Translations under genes and position numbers: made by a program
From: Zygosaccharomyces rouxii
Lineage: Eukaryota; Ascomycota; Saccharomycetes; Saccharomycetales; Saccharomycetaceae
NCBI RefSeq assembly: GCF_000026365.1
Contig: NC_012990.1
Coordinates: 930,001 to 994,000, forward strand
Direction of reading: 5' to 3'
DNA length: 64,000 nucleotides
The notes under the pieces: model-generated
The model's input: only the letters and a program-made list of their open reading frames with translations
What the model was told of the DNA's origin: nothing
Database searches by the model: none
Part shown: piece by piece, positions 48,925 through 57,618 of the stretch
Layout: each line of letters begins with the position of its first letter
Position numbering within the stretch: position 1 is the first letter of the stretch

Positions 48925-49093
48925 CAAATCGACCTACTTCTTGTAGTTTTCTTTCACAATAGATGTAGTATAAGTGTCTAAGCTCATCGCTAAAATTTTT
49001 GATCAATAAATTTATACAGTGCACAATGACATGCACAAATAAGAAATTCATTAAGCTTTTGAATCATATATAAAGTTGTTTTCAATCTCTGAA

Positions 49094-50185
49094 ATGTCAA
49101 GGAAATTTGATTTGAAGACTATTGCTGATCTTTCAGTGCTCGTTGGTACTGGTATATCGCTATATTATTTGATCAGTAGGCTATTGAATGATGTGGAAAC
49201 AGGACCTCTATCAGGTAGATCGAAAGAATCTAAGAGTAGACAATTATCACAGTGGCAGAAACTTGTTGATAAGAAGCCTGAACTAGCAAAAGTGGATTTA
49301 AACTCGTATGAGAAAAGCGTTTTGTCATCAGTGATAACTTCTGATGAATTGGACATATCATTTGAAGATATTGGTGGACTTGATCCCATAATTGCTGATT
49401 TACATGAGAGTGTTGTTTATCCATTAATGATGCCAGAAGTTTACCAGGGAAATCCACTTTTACAGGCACCTAGTGGTGTTCTATTGCATGGTCCGCCTGG
49501 TTGTGGTAAGACAATGCTTGCTAAGGCGCTGGCACATGAAAGTGGAGCTAACTTCATTTCAATAAGGATGTCACAAATTATGGACAAATGGTATGGTGAA
49601 TCTAATAAAATTGTCGATGCAATGTTTTCGTTAGCAAATAAACTACAACCCTGTATGATTTTTATTGATGAGATAGATTCCTTCCTGAGGGAGCGTGCAG
49701 CTACAGACCATGAAGTGACAGCTATGCTCAAGGCGGAATTTATGACACTTTGGGACGGTTTATTGGGTAATGGTAGAGTTATGATTGTGGGGGCCACCAA
49801 TAGAATTGGTGACATAGACGGTGCATTTTTAAGAAGGTTACCAAAGAGGTTCTACATTTCAGCACCTAATAAAGAACAGCGTTTAAGAATTTTGAAAGTT
49901 TTATTAAAGGATACTAAAGTGGACGAGGAGAACTTTGACATTGATGTCATTGCAGCAGGTACAAGTGGTCTTTCAGGGTCAGATCTGAAAGAATTGTGCA
50001 GAGAAGCAGCTTTAAGCGCTGCTAGGGAGTATATAAGATTGAAAAGAGAATTTATGGTTAATTTCAAATCAAATGAACTACCAGACGATGTCTCCATAGA
50101 GATGCGACCATTGAGGACTTCAGATTTTGCGCCGCACTTAAAGTTGGATGCTCAACAACCCATTCAGGCAATGGCATTGGATTAA
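49094..50185 (+). CDS. MSP1: mitochondrial outer-membrane AAA-ATPase Msp1
   Basis: Extracts mislocalised tail-anchored proteins and stalled import clients from the mitochondrial outer membrane and peroxisomes. 363 residues (yeast 362) from ATG 49094 ([15 protein letters not shown]). One N-terminal transmembrane span (about 12-31), AAA domain with Walker A GPPGCGKT (133-140), pore loop MDKWYGES (163-170), Walker B FIDEID (190-195) and arginine fingers in LRRLPKRF. Divergent from SGD1; followed by ERV1 as in the order YGR028W-YGR029W. Confidence 0.97.
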   Translation: MSRKFDLKTIADLSVLVGTGISLYYLISRLLNDVETGPLSGRSKESKSRQLSQWQKLVDKKPELAKVDLNSYEKSVLSSVITSDELDISFEDIGGLDPIIADLHESVVYPLMMPEVYQGNPLLQAPSGVLLHGPPGCGKTMLAKALAHESGANFISIRMSQIMDKWYGESNKIVDAMFSLANKLQPCMIFIDEIDSFLRERAATDHEVTAMLKAEFMTLWDGLLGNGRVMIVGATNRIGDIDGAFLRRLPKRFYISAPNKEQRLRILKVLLKDTKVDEENFDIDVIAAGTSGLSGSDLKELCREAALSAAREYIRLKREFMVNFKSNELPDDVSIEMRPLRTSDFAPHLKLDAQQPIQAMALD

Positions 50186-50368
50186 AGAAATATGGTATAT
50201 AAAAGCTTTTGCTTTTAGGCAATCCCTTTACTTAACATGTTCCCATACTCTGTAGATAAACTTTTTTAATGTTCCTTTATTAGGTGTCTTACTATTTAAA
50301 GATGAATTATTTGATACAAGATCGTAAGCATCTATTGTTGACTTACACACAGTACAAGATCGAGCTAA

Positions 50369-51010
50369 ATGGCTAATTCTCAACCCCAAGAAGGTGTCTC
50401 CGGGAGGAAGATTATATACGATGAGGACGGCAAACCGTATGATGCATTATCACCAGTTATTCTATTTTTTCCTTTAGTTCCTACGAATTGTATGTTACTA
50501 ACGTAATCATCGATCAAAATTAGATGTCGCTCTTGCAATACTTTACTAGATTTTCAATTTGCGACTGGTAAGATATCTGGTAAAAGAGCTGCCTCCGCTA
50601 CTGGTGCTGCCTCTTCTAACTCAGCTGGCTCCTTGGGACCCACTGCTACTGAAAAGATACCTGGTTCCAAGACGCATGCGAAGGGTGATCCACCAGATGT
50701 CGAGGTTCTAGGTAGATCATCATGGAATCTACTGCACACCATTTCCGCAAACTATCCGACTAAACCTTCTGACAGGCAAAAATCTGAAATGAAACAGTTT
50801 CTACAACTCTTTTCCCACATATACCCTTGTTCGTGGTGTGCATCTGATTTCGAGCGATACTTAAGAGACCATGCACCAAAATTGGGATCTAGAGATGAAT
50901 TTGGTAGATGGATGTGTGATGCGCATAATGAGGTGAATGTTAAATTGAACAAAGAGACTTTTGATTGTAATTTCTGGCAGAAAAGATGGAAAGACGGTTG
51001 GGATGAGTAA
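50369..51010 (+). CDS. ERV1: FAD-linked sulfhydryl oxidase Erv1 (spliced, two exons)
   Basis: Intermembrane-space oxidase that reoxidises Mia40 in the disulfide relay and passes electrons to cytochrome c. Exon 1 is 50369-50436, exon 2 is 50524-51010; 184 residues (yeast 189). The junction restores KIIYDEDGKP-CRSCNTLLDF, identical in position to the intron of S. cerevisiae ERV1. The shuttle pair is CRSC (24-27), the active-site pair is YPCSWC, and the structural pair lies in the last 40 residues (CDAH...DC). FAD-binding residues are in RSSWNLLH and the C-terminal DCNFWQKRWKDGW. Confidence 0.96.
50437..50523 (+). other. spliceosomal intron in ERV1 (87 nt)
   Basis: Donor GTATGA (50437-50442; the sixth base differs from the usual GTATGT), perfect TACTAAC branch site near 50493, acceptor TAG ending at 50523. 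Phase after the second base of a Pro codon. Position conserved with S. cerevisiae. Confidence 0.95.
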
Positions 51011-51180
51011 AATGCCCATACAAGAACATGTAAATAATATTTTAAGATACAATCGGTTGGTTACAATTCACTAGTCATTAATATACTTTATACCGAGTCG
51101 TGAAGCCCCCGACAACTTTGATTTGTTTTGGTTATGTCTTTACTTCGTAACTGTGTATATAAAAAAAGTATTCCTGGTCT

Positions 51181-53412
51181 TCAAGAGTATTGGCTCAAAT
51201 TTAGAGGGACACTAGAACCTTTACCGCTTGGGTATAATTTAGTCTTACCTTGGAACATTGGAGGTTTGGGTATCTGAGACGCATTTATCCATTTAAATCT
51301 CGAATCGTTGACTTGAAGTCTATTGCTAGAAGAACGGTTTCCATTTATCGTAACATTTCCCACATCTACATCTGGAGAATTAGTATGATCGTTAGTGTTA
51401 CGTCTAAGTTTTGACGACCCTGATGAGAATAATCTTTGTTTCAAGTTGTGACCAGTTTCACCAAAAGATGAAGGACCAGCAGATGGTGATGGTGGTGGTG
51501 GTGGCGCTCTTCTGCTTGCTTCTTCGGAATATGAGGAAGATGTGGAAATTGGGGGTGGAGGTGGAGCAGTTGGCTTCCTTGGAGCCGATGTACCAGGCAG
51601 AGGTGGTGCAGAAGTTGAAGGAGGTGTAGGGGGAGCCGGAGGAGCCGGAGGAGCTGATGGTGGTGATGGGGCTGATGGGGCTGAAGGTACAGGAGGCGCC
51701 GATGAAGAAGGCGTCGATGGAATGCGTGATGATACATTTTTGGGTGGTTTTGATGGTTTCGATGGGGTCGCCGGAGGGACTGGTGGAGCTGATGCAGTGG
51801 GTAGTGGTGGAGCTGGTGCCGCCGGTGAAGGTGGTGCAGGGGCTGGAGCTGGAGCTGGAGCTGATGAAGCTGACCGTGGACCTGAGCTTTGTTGGTGCTT
51901 TAGTTTATTTTGAATCTCACCCAAGAAAGACATTCCACCACCACTACTTCCACCTGAAAGCGGTTCAGCCTTCGGCACATTAAGAGCTGAATCAGCGGCC
52001 GAGCTACCAGCGCCCACGTCCTCTTGATCTGCCGCGGTACTATATCCTGAATTACCATCAACAACAAATCTATCGTCTCTTTTCTTTTGAATTTCAGCCA
52101 AAAATGGCAAAGGCCCACCAGATGCAGGTACGGCTGTATTCTCTTTTTTGCCCGGTCCCTTCGAAGGTCTGTTTGGGGTAGAAGCTGCCAAAAAAGGTGG
52201 TGGTGGTGGTGGTCCCCCACCAGAACTTGAAGGTGGCGCTGGCGGTGCTGGCGGTGCTGGCGGTGCTGGCGGTGCTGGCGGTGCTGGTGGGGCCGGGGGT
52301 GCTGGTGGTGGGGGAGGAACTGATGATGCAGAAGGCGCTGGTGGTGCTGGTGGTGCTGGTGCGGATGGTGCTGGTGGTGCTGGTGCGGATGGTGGTGCTG
52401 GTGGTGCAGTAATTTCGGACTTCTTGATAGACTTTAGTCTAGTGGGTCTTGCACTAGGCAGTTTAGGTGCACTAGGAACTGAAGGGGCGCCTGGTCTCGT
52501 AGTAGGAACCGGCGGTGCAGAAGCCTGAGGAACCGGCGGTGCCGCTGAAGGCAAAGGAGGTGCAGTCGATGGAGGAGGCGCTGGGGGCGCTGGAGGCGCA
52601 GAAGGTGCCCTAGCAGATGAACCATCACCACTGCTCAAACCTTCAGTAGCACCTCTATCTGATCTTCTGGCATTAATCTCTCCTAGGAATGGCAATCCAC
52701 CCGGCATAGGAGGTGCTGGAGGAGGTGATGATAAGCTACTCGAAGAAGCAGCCACTGGAGGAGGGGTTGGTGGTGGGGGAGGCGCCGACATTGATGGGGC
52801 TGGAGGTGCTGGTGCGGCTGGTGGTGGTGGTGGTGCACCTGGAACAGGAGGTGCCGAAGCTACTGGTGGTTTGGGGGCGCCTGTGGAACCAGATTTTCTA
52901 TGCATGCTACCTCTTTGAGGTCTTGTGGGAACAGAGGGTATTGGCGCTGATGGGATCTGAGGTGCAGCTGTTGGTGGAACAGGAGGCCTTGGCGCCCCAG
53001 TCGATGGTGGTCTAGGAATCCTTGGTGTACCAATTGGTGATTTTGGAATTGGTGGAGCACCAGCTGCGGGTGGACTAGGAGCTGAAGATCCCTTGCTTAC
53101 TGGCTTCAATTTAGATATACCACCGGCTAGAATATCTCCCAATTGTGGAGCTCCCGTAGGGATTGGAGGCGCTGATAAACCACTAGGAGGTGGTGCGCCG
53201 CTTCCACTACTTCCAGATGATTCTACTGCACCACCGCCCACTTTAGGAGCACTTCTATCATTTGTCTCGGCATGTTTCAATCTAGCACCCTTCCTAATAT
53301 CAGCTAACATAGCATCTCTTCCTTGCATTGGAGAGGTTGGTGGTTTGGGAGCAGAGCGACCTCCGCCCATTGGTGGAGGCGGAGGTGGTGGAGGAGCTGG
53401 AGGTCCTGCCAT
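51181..53412 (-). CDS. VRP1: verprolin, WIP-type actin regulator
   Basis: Actin-patch protein that binds actin, Las17 (WASP) and type I myosins in endocytosis. 743 residues (yeast 817). Starts MAGPPAPPPPPPPPMGGG; the WH2 actin-binding segment is at about 33-55 (MLADIRKGARLKHAETNDRS). Then long Pro/Ala/Ser repeats with interspersed PFLGEI/PFLAEI motifs (GLPFLGEINARRSDR, PLPFLAEIQKKRDDR, MSFLGEIQNKL). The C-terminal Las17-binding end reads VNDSRFKWINASQIPKPP. The low-complexity coding strand produces long Gly- and Val-rich antisense ORFs that are not genes. Confidence 0.95.
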   Translation of the reverse strand: MAGPPAPPPPPPPPMGGGRSAPKPPTSPMQGRDAMLADIRKGARLKHAETNDRSAPKVGGGAVESSGSSGSGAPPPSGLSAPPIPTGAPQLGDILAGGISKLKPVSKGSSAPSPPAAGAPPIPKSPIGTPRIPRPPSTGAPRPPVPPTAAPQIPSAPIPSVPTRPQRGSMHRKSGSTGAPKPPVASAPPVPGAPPPPPAAPAPPAPSMSAPPPPPTPPPVAASSSSLSSPPPAPPMPGGLPFLGEINARRSDRGATEGLSSGDGSSARAPSAPPAPPAPPPSTAPPLPSAAPPVPQASAPPVPTTRPGAPSVPSAPKLPSARPTRLKSIKKSEITAPPAPPSAPAPPAPSAPAPPAPPAPSASSVPPPPPAPPAPPAPPAPPAPPAPPAPPAPPSSSGGGPPPPPPFLAASTPNRPSKGPGKKENTAVPASGGPLPFLAEIQKKRDDRFVVDGNSGYSTAADQEDVGAGSSAADSALNVPKAEPLSGGSSGGGMSFLGEIQNKLKHQQSSGPRSASSAPAPAPAPAPPSPAAPAPPLPTASAPPVPPATPSKPSKPPKNVSSRIPSTPSSSAPPVPSAPSAPSPPSAPPAPPAPPTPPSTSAPPLPGTSAPRKPTAPPPPPISTSSSYSEEASRRAPPPPPSPSAGPSSFGETGHNLKQRLFSSGSSKLRRNTNDHTNSPDVDVGNVTINGNRSSSNRLQVNDSRFKWINASQIPKPPMFQGKTKLYPSGKGSSVPLNLSQYS
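52233..52290 (-). repeat. 9-bp tandem repeat in VRP1
   Basis: About six copies of GGTGCTGGC (plus-strand reading) encode an Ala-Pro-Pro tract in verprolin. Perfect copies suggest slippage-driven length change. Confidence 0.8.
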
Positions 53413-53898
53413 GATTTCAATAGATCTTATGTTTGATCTGATTTTGGCAACGTATTTTATGTGAATCCATTTCGAGTCTAATCTTTAAATTTATTGCCCC
53501 TTTCCCGAACCGTTATACGTATATAGTGATGTGATTATCAATATATAAAGGATGAAAATCTTTAAAACCAACTTGTAAACTTCTTCTTTCTACTTTTGCC
53601 GCCGAAAAAGAGTAGTATGGCATAGAGATCGACGATTCTTGGTAGTGACCGAGTTCTTCAATCTCTTTAATCTTATAAAATATAGATGGCTTCTTCGAAG
53701 ATCCATTGACTTTGGCTCTTAGGGGTCTGGTGGTCTCTGGATTCAAAGCGAAGCCAAGAAGAAATGTGCATATTGTTTTTTACCTTTTAAAACAGTATCT
53801 CAATGGGCTTGGTTTGGGAAGTGAGTTTTTTTTTCTCTGACTCATTTCCTTCTGCTCAGTGATACAATTTAAATTAAACGAAAAGAATATTAATCTTA
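53413..53898. other. region between VRP1 start and the DUF3445 gene
   Basis: 486 bases between two minus-strand genes. Holds the interrupted small ORF at 53513-53845 and, on the minus strand within it, a run of nine A. Otherwise the VRP1 promoter. Confidence 0.5.
53513..53845 (-). pseudogene. small ORF interrupted by one in-frame stop (possible relic)
   Basis: From ATG 53845 the minus strand reads 21 codons (MSQRKKNSLPKPSPLRYCFKR), then TAA at 53782-53780, then 88 further codons in the same frame (TICTFLLGFALNPETTRPL onwards) to a TAA at 53513. If the first stop were a sense codon the product would be a 110-residue protein with a basic cytosolic start, one short hydrophobic segment and a polar domain (KKPSIFYKIKEIEELGHYQE). 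I do not recognise the family. It could be a decayed gene, a sequence error, a readthrough gene, or chance. Confidence 0.35.
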
Positions 53899-55389
53899 TT
53901 AATTTGCCATACGTAGTTTTTTATGCTGTTCTATGATATTCATTAAAGGTGGCCCCCACTCATCTCTGCCCTTGTATGTCCCCAGGATATGATTCATATC
54001 GCTAATGGCTCTTTCCAGTTCATCAATGATATGTGGTTGATTGTAGAAATTGTTAGCTAGCCATTGATCTCTAAAATTCCATAAATAAGTTCTAACACCA
54101 AATACAATTGTATCACTGCCGTTAGGAGTAGAAAATTTTGTTAAAGTCTGTCTCTCAGATCTGTAGTGAACATCTTTCCCACCATGTAATTCATCTAATG
54201 AACGTGCTCTCGAATCTGTGAATTTTTTCTGTGCGTAGAGCATGTCATGGTTTTGGAAAGTATAATTGACCCTATTGGCTAAGGCATAAGGTTTCAAATG
54301 GGCAAGGAATTTGTTCATTTGTGATTGTAAATCTCTCTTATATTCTGGTACTGGACCATGAACCAGTGTCAATGGTTTTAAAAATCTATTACGAGGGTTA
54401 AATCCAGCAGCAAATCCAAAAAGACCTGACAGCATAATGTATTCACCGTTGTACTGTTTACGTTCGTTGCGCGACAACAGTAGTAAATCGTCTTCTACCA
54501 AACGGCCCATTGCCAAAATTAGTTCATGAGCACGTCTTGTTCTGTCACAGGATATCAGAACCCTGTAACCAATTTCATCTTCCTTTATGTGTAAATCTTT
54601 GGTCAACTTATCAGGAATAATATCAGTGTTGAAACAACGATAATTGATACACAAAGGAGAATCGTTAGCCAATTGCAAATAACGATTGGGATCAACCGGG
54701 TGATATTCATTCAAAACGGAGTTATATAGGGCACCTGGAGTTTCACCTGGACTCAATACCACATGGAAATATTGTGGGAACTTGCATGCCAAATAATTGA
54801 TTACATTACTGTACACTTCACAAAGACCTTGATCTGCTTGTTCTACATCCTTGGGAGAAATAACAATTTTGGCATACATATCATCAGTTGGTACATTGTT
54901 ACTTTCCCCACCATCATCGTTAATCATAGCGGGATCAACATGGTAAACTAAATCTTCGTAATCAGTCCGTAGAATTTCCCATTTTGCATCAATTCGTTTT
55001 TTGAAAGTTTTATCCATAACAAACCAATAATTGAAAGGAATAGTGGTAACACCCATAGTAAGTCTATGTTCACCCGGTTTAAATGGTTTGTAAGGGTATG
55101 GTTCCGTTTCATCCCATCGTGTGTACTTCTCTTTTTCTTCTTCCTCCACAGGAACCACTTGTTCTCTAATTTTCCTCAGAGGTTTCCATTTGGAAATGCC
55201 TATATTATCATCCGCTGCCTCTTTTTCTTCATCTCCTTCCCTTGAAGAGGACTCAGTCATTTTTCTTTGAGCCTCTTGTGTCTGCCTTTTGCCATCTCGA
55301 AGATCTCTGTAAAGCATCCAAATCATCCAGAAGAGTGCTGGAGTAGTTACTTGTTTGCCCAAAACATGACTTAAATCTACACCATTCAT
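53899..55389 (-). CDS. DUF3445 / haem-dependent oxidative N-demethylase-like protein, membrane-anchored
   Basis: 496 residues from ATG 55389 (MNGVDLSHVLGKQ). A hydrophobic segment at about 16-28 (TPALFWMIWMLYR) may anchor the N-terminus. The rest follows the DUF3445 (HODM alpha-subunit-like) pattern: FKPGEHRLTMGVTTIPFNYW (103-122), VEDDLLLL (298-305), LVHGPVPEY (342-350), RVNYTF (373-378), RSERQTLTKF (410-419) and RTYLWNF (433-439). Bacterial relatives are haem enzymes that oxidise methylamines; the fungal reaction is unknown to me. I know of no such gene in S. cerevisiae. It lies between VRP1 and POP6, where S. cerevisiae has none. Plausible length and no breaks. Confidence 0.82.
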   Translation of the reverse strand: MNGVDLSHVLGKQVTTPALFWMIWMLYRDLRDGKRQTQEAQRKMTESSSREGDEEKEAADDNIGISKWKPLRKIREQVVPVEEEEKEKYTRWDETEPYPYKPFKPGEHRLTMGVTTIPFNYWFVMDKTFKKRIDAKWEILRTDYEDLVYHVDPAMINDDGGESNNVPTDDMYAKIVISPKDVEQADQGLCEVYSNVINYLACKFPQYFHVVLSPGETPGALYNSVLNEYHPVDPNRYLQLANDSPLCINYRCFNTDIIPDKLTKDLHIKEDEIGYRVLISCDRTRRAHELILAMGRLVEDDLLLLSRNERKQYNGEYIMLSGLFGFAAGFNPRNRFLKPLTLVHGPVPEYKRDLQSQMNKFLAHLKPYALANRVNYTFQNHDMLYAQKKFTDSRARSLDELHGGKDVHYRSERQTLTKFSTPNGSDTIVFGVRTYLWNFRDQWLANNFYNQPHIIDELERAISDMNHILGTYKGRDEWGPPLMNIIEQHKKLRMAN

Positions 55390-55567
55390 CTTACCACCTT
55401 ACAATCTGCTGAATGGAGGTAATGGAATCAAACAATCTGATCCTCACTGGCCGATAAAAGAGTCATCCCTTTATACAATCTATCAAATACAATATTTCTT
55501 ATCATTCCCCAATTTGATAGTTCTTATCACTCCTTTCTTGGGCGGGGCTCGAGTTCCGAAGATGCAA

Positions 55568-56038
55568 TCACGACTGTCTAGTAAACCCCTTTGATTCCAA
55601 TTGAACTCTTGCTGCAAGCTGATCGTCTTCTCTAATGATGATTACCAGCAGTATGGGGACTCTTTTACGGGTATGTATCAATTCGTTATGAGTTTCAACT
55701 TTGTTTATGAACCAATTCAGTTTGTTCCACTGGTGTAATTTAACAGTTTTGTCTTCTTTGTAGATCACCTTTTTGTAAATTTCCAAGATACTTAGCATCT
55801 TTTGAATGTGTGGACCGTAGGAGAAAACACACGTTATCGGCGTACTTTCTGCTTGTAGCTTTTCTACCACTCGTCTTATACTATCATTTTTTGTTACCTT
55901 ACGATAACTTATCTTGCTGTCCATCATTGATCCCGCTAGCATATCAGGTACCACATGGTCTTCAATAAATTTTAAACATTCTGAGTAGTTTGGCAATTGT
56001 AAGCCAGTCTCCTTATTACAATATTCTATGACAGACAT
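55568..56038 (-). CDS. POP6: RNase P / RNase MRP subunit Pop6
   Basis: Alba-fold protein that with Pop7 binds the P3 stem of RNase P and MRP RNA and also telomerase RNA. 156 residues (yeast 158) from ATG 56038 (MSVIEYCNKETGLQLPNYSE). The central KVTKNDSIRRVVEKLQAE and PITCVFSYGPHIQKMLSILEIYKK are Alba-like. Upstream in-frame codons run into a (TA)n repeat and are not coding. Order VRP1-POP6-RPP0 merges XII and VII. Confidence 0.9.
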   Translation of the reverse strand: MSVIEYCNKETGLQLPNYSECLKFIEDHVVPDMLAGSMMDSKISYRKVTKNDSIRRVVEKLQAESTPITCVFSYGPHIQKMLSILEIYKKVIYKEDKTVKLHQWNKLNWFINKVETHNELIHTRKRVPILLVIIIREDDQLAARVQLESKGFTRQS

Positions 56039-56453
56039 ATTGGAACTAGTATATATATATATATATATATGTTTATGCAAATTGATAGATATGATGCAAC
56101 GATAGGCAAATCCTTTGTTTAAAGAGTATTATATTTGATACGCAATGTCTGCGATGAGGAAGCCATAGTTGATTGTTCAGAAACTTTCAAATGACTGTTT
56201 TTGATATTGACATCCGTACATGCTCGGGAATTACTAGGAAAGAAAAAAGAATTCAAAGCTCTCTTGAAAATTATCGAAAAATTTCATGAACGCACTCAAA
56301 CGACGCGCTGACGCAGGAGGACAGACCGCTTCGAACCAGAAAATGAAAAACTACAAGGTATTGAATAGTCGAAGTAGTTAGCAAGATGTCGATTTGTTGA
56401 TAAGAGGCACACGAAACCTTTAAACATCCTGCAGACGTTATATAAGTTTGAAA
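56039..56453. other. divergent promoter POP6/RPP0
   Basis: 415 bases. (TA)n of about 21 bases at 56050-56070, close to the POP6 start; GCGATGAGG (PAC-like) at about 56151; Rap1-type site listed separately; pyrimidine-poor region before RPP0. Confidence 0.55.
56210..56221 (+). promoter_or_regulatory. Rap1 site (HOMOL1 type) of RPP0
   Basis: ACATCCGTACAT matches the HOMOL1/RPG form of the Rap1 consensus and lies about 235 bases before the RPP0 ATG, the normal spacing for ribosomal protein genes. Confidence 0.75.
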
Positions 56454-57386
56454 ATGGGAGGCATTCGTGAAAAGAAAGTTGAATACTTCAGCAAATTGAG
56501 AGAATACTTGGAAGAGTACAAGTCCATCTTCGTCGTCGGTGTGGACAATGTCTCCTCTCAACAAATGCACCAAGTTAGAAGAGCCCTAAGAGGCAGAGGT
56601 GTTATCTTGATGGGTAAGAACACTATGGTTAGAAGAGCCGTCAGAGGTTTCCTTTCTGAATTGCCACAATACGAAAAATTGTTGCCATTCGTTAAGGGTA
56701 ACGTTGGTTTCGTCTTCACCAACGATTCCTTGAAGGACATCAAGGAAGTTATTGTCGCCAACAAGGTTGCTGCTCCAGCTAGAGCTGGTGCCATTGCTCC
56801 AGGTGACATCTGGGTTACTGCCATGAACACTGGTATGGAACCTGGTAAGACTTCTTTCTTCCAAGCTCTAGGTGTCCCAACCAAGATTGCTAGAGGTACC
56901 ATTGAAATTTCTTCCGATGTTAAGGTCGTTGAAGCTGGTAACAGAGTCGGTCCATCTGAAGCTGCCTTGTTGAACTTGTTGAACATCTCTCCATTCACTT
57001 TCGGTTTGGTTATCACTCAAGTTTACGACGATGGTCAAATCTTCCCAGCTTCCATCTTGGATATCACTGATGAAGAATTGGTTGGTCACTTCGTTTCTGC
57101 TGTCACCACCATTGCTTCCGTTTCCTTGGCTGTTGGTTACCCAACCTTGCCATCTGTCGGTCACAGCATCATCAACTCCTACAAGGACTTGTTGGCCGTT
57201 GCTGTTGCTTCCAAATACATCTACCCAGAGATTGAGGAATTGCAAGACAGAGTCGAAAACCCAGAAAAATACGCCTCTGCTGCTCCAGCTGCTCCAGCCG
57301 CTGGTGCTCCAGCTGAAGAAGAAGCTAAGCCAGCTGAAGAAGAAGAAGAGAGTGACGATGACATGGGTATGGGTCTATTCGATTAA
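56454..57386 (+). CDS. RPP0: 60S acidic ribosomal protein P0
   Basis: Base of the ribosomal stalk; binds P1/P2 and the GTPase centre of 25S rRNA. 310 residues (yeast 312) from ATG 56454 (MGGIREKKVEYFSKLREYL). rRNA-binding L10 domain 1-190 (RGVILMGKNTMVRRAVRGFL), P1/P2-binding helices about 200-258, Ala-Pro hinge, and the acidic tail ESDDDMGMGLFD shared by P-proteins. Very strong codon bias (GGT, TTG, AAG, AGA, GTT/GTC), unlike most neighbours and as expected of a highly expressed gene. Confidence 0.98.
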   Translation: MGGIREKKVEYFSKLREYLEEYKSIFVVGVDNVSSQQMHQVRRALRGRGVILMGKNTMVRRAVRGFLSELPQYEKLLPFVKGNVGFVFTNDSLKDIKEVIVANKVAAPARAGAIAPGDIWVTAMNTGMEPGKTSFFQALGVPTKIARGTIEISSDVKVVEAGNRVGPSEAALLNLLNISPFTFGLVITQVYDDGQIFPASILDITDEELVGHFVSAVTTIASVSLAVGYPTLPSVGHSIINSYKDLLAVAVASKYIYPEIEELQDRVENPEKYASAAPAAPAAGAPAEEEAKPAEEEEESDDDMGMGLFD

Positions 57387-57618
57387 GCAACTTAGTATAG
57401 TGGTATAGCTTTCATTTGTATCATTTTATCTACCTTGTTAATTGTATTTTTTTAGACTAGTGTTAATTGGGATTGTGTCATTGTGTCACTGTCGTCGGCA
57501 CGCCGAAGTTTATCAGCCGCACAAGCTAACGTAGATTATACTGCTCCTTCACAAAGAGTTCGAAGAATTGTACATACATCTATAGCCGTTGAAAGATTTA
57601 CATATATTACCAGCTGGC

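Noticed and set aside
51411..53464. Several long Gly- and Val-rich plus-strand ORFs opposite VRP1 (for example 52148-52528).
   Set aside because: They are antisense shadows of Pro/Ala/Ser-rich verprolin codons; repetitive composition and no independent promoter or similarity.
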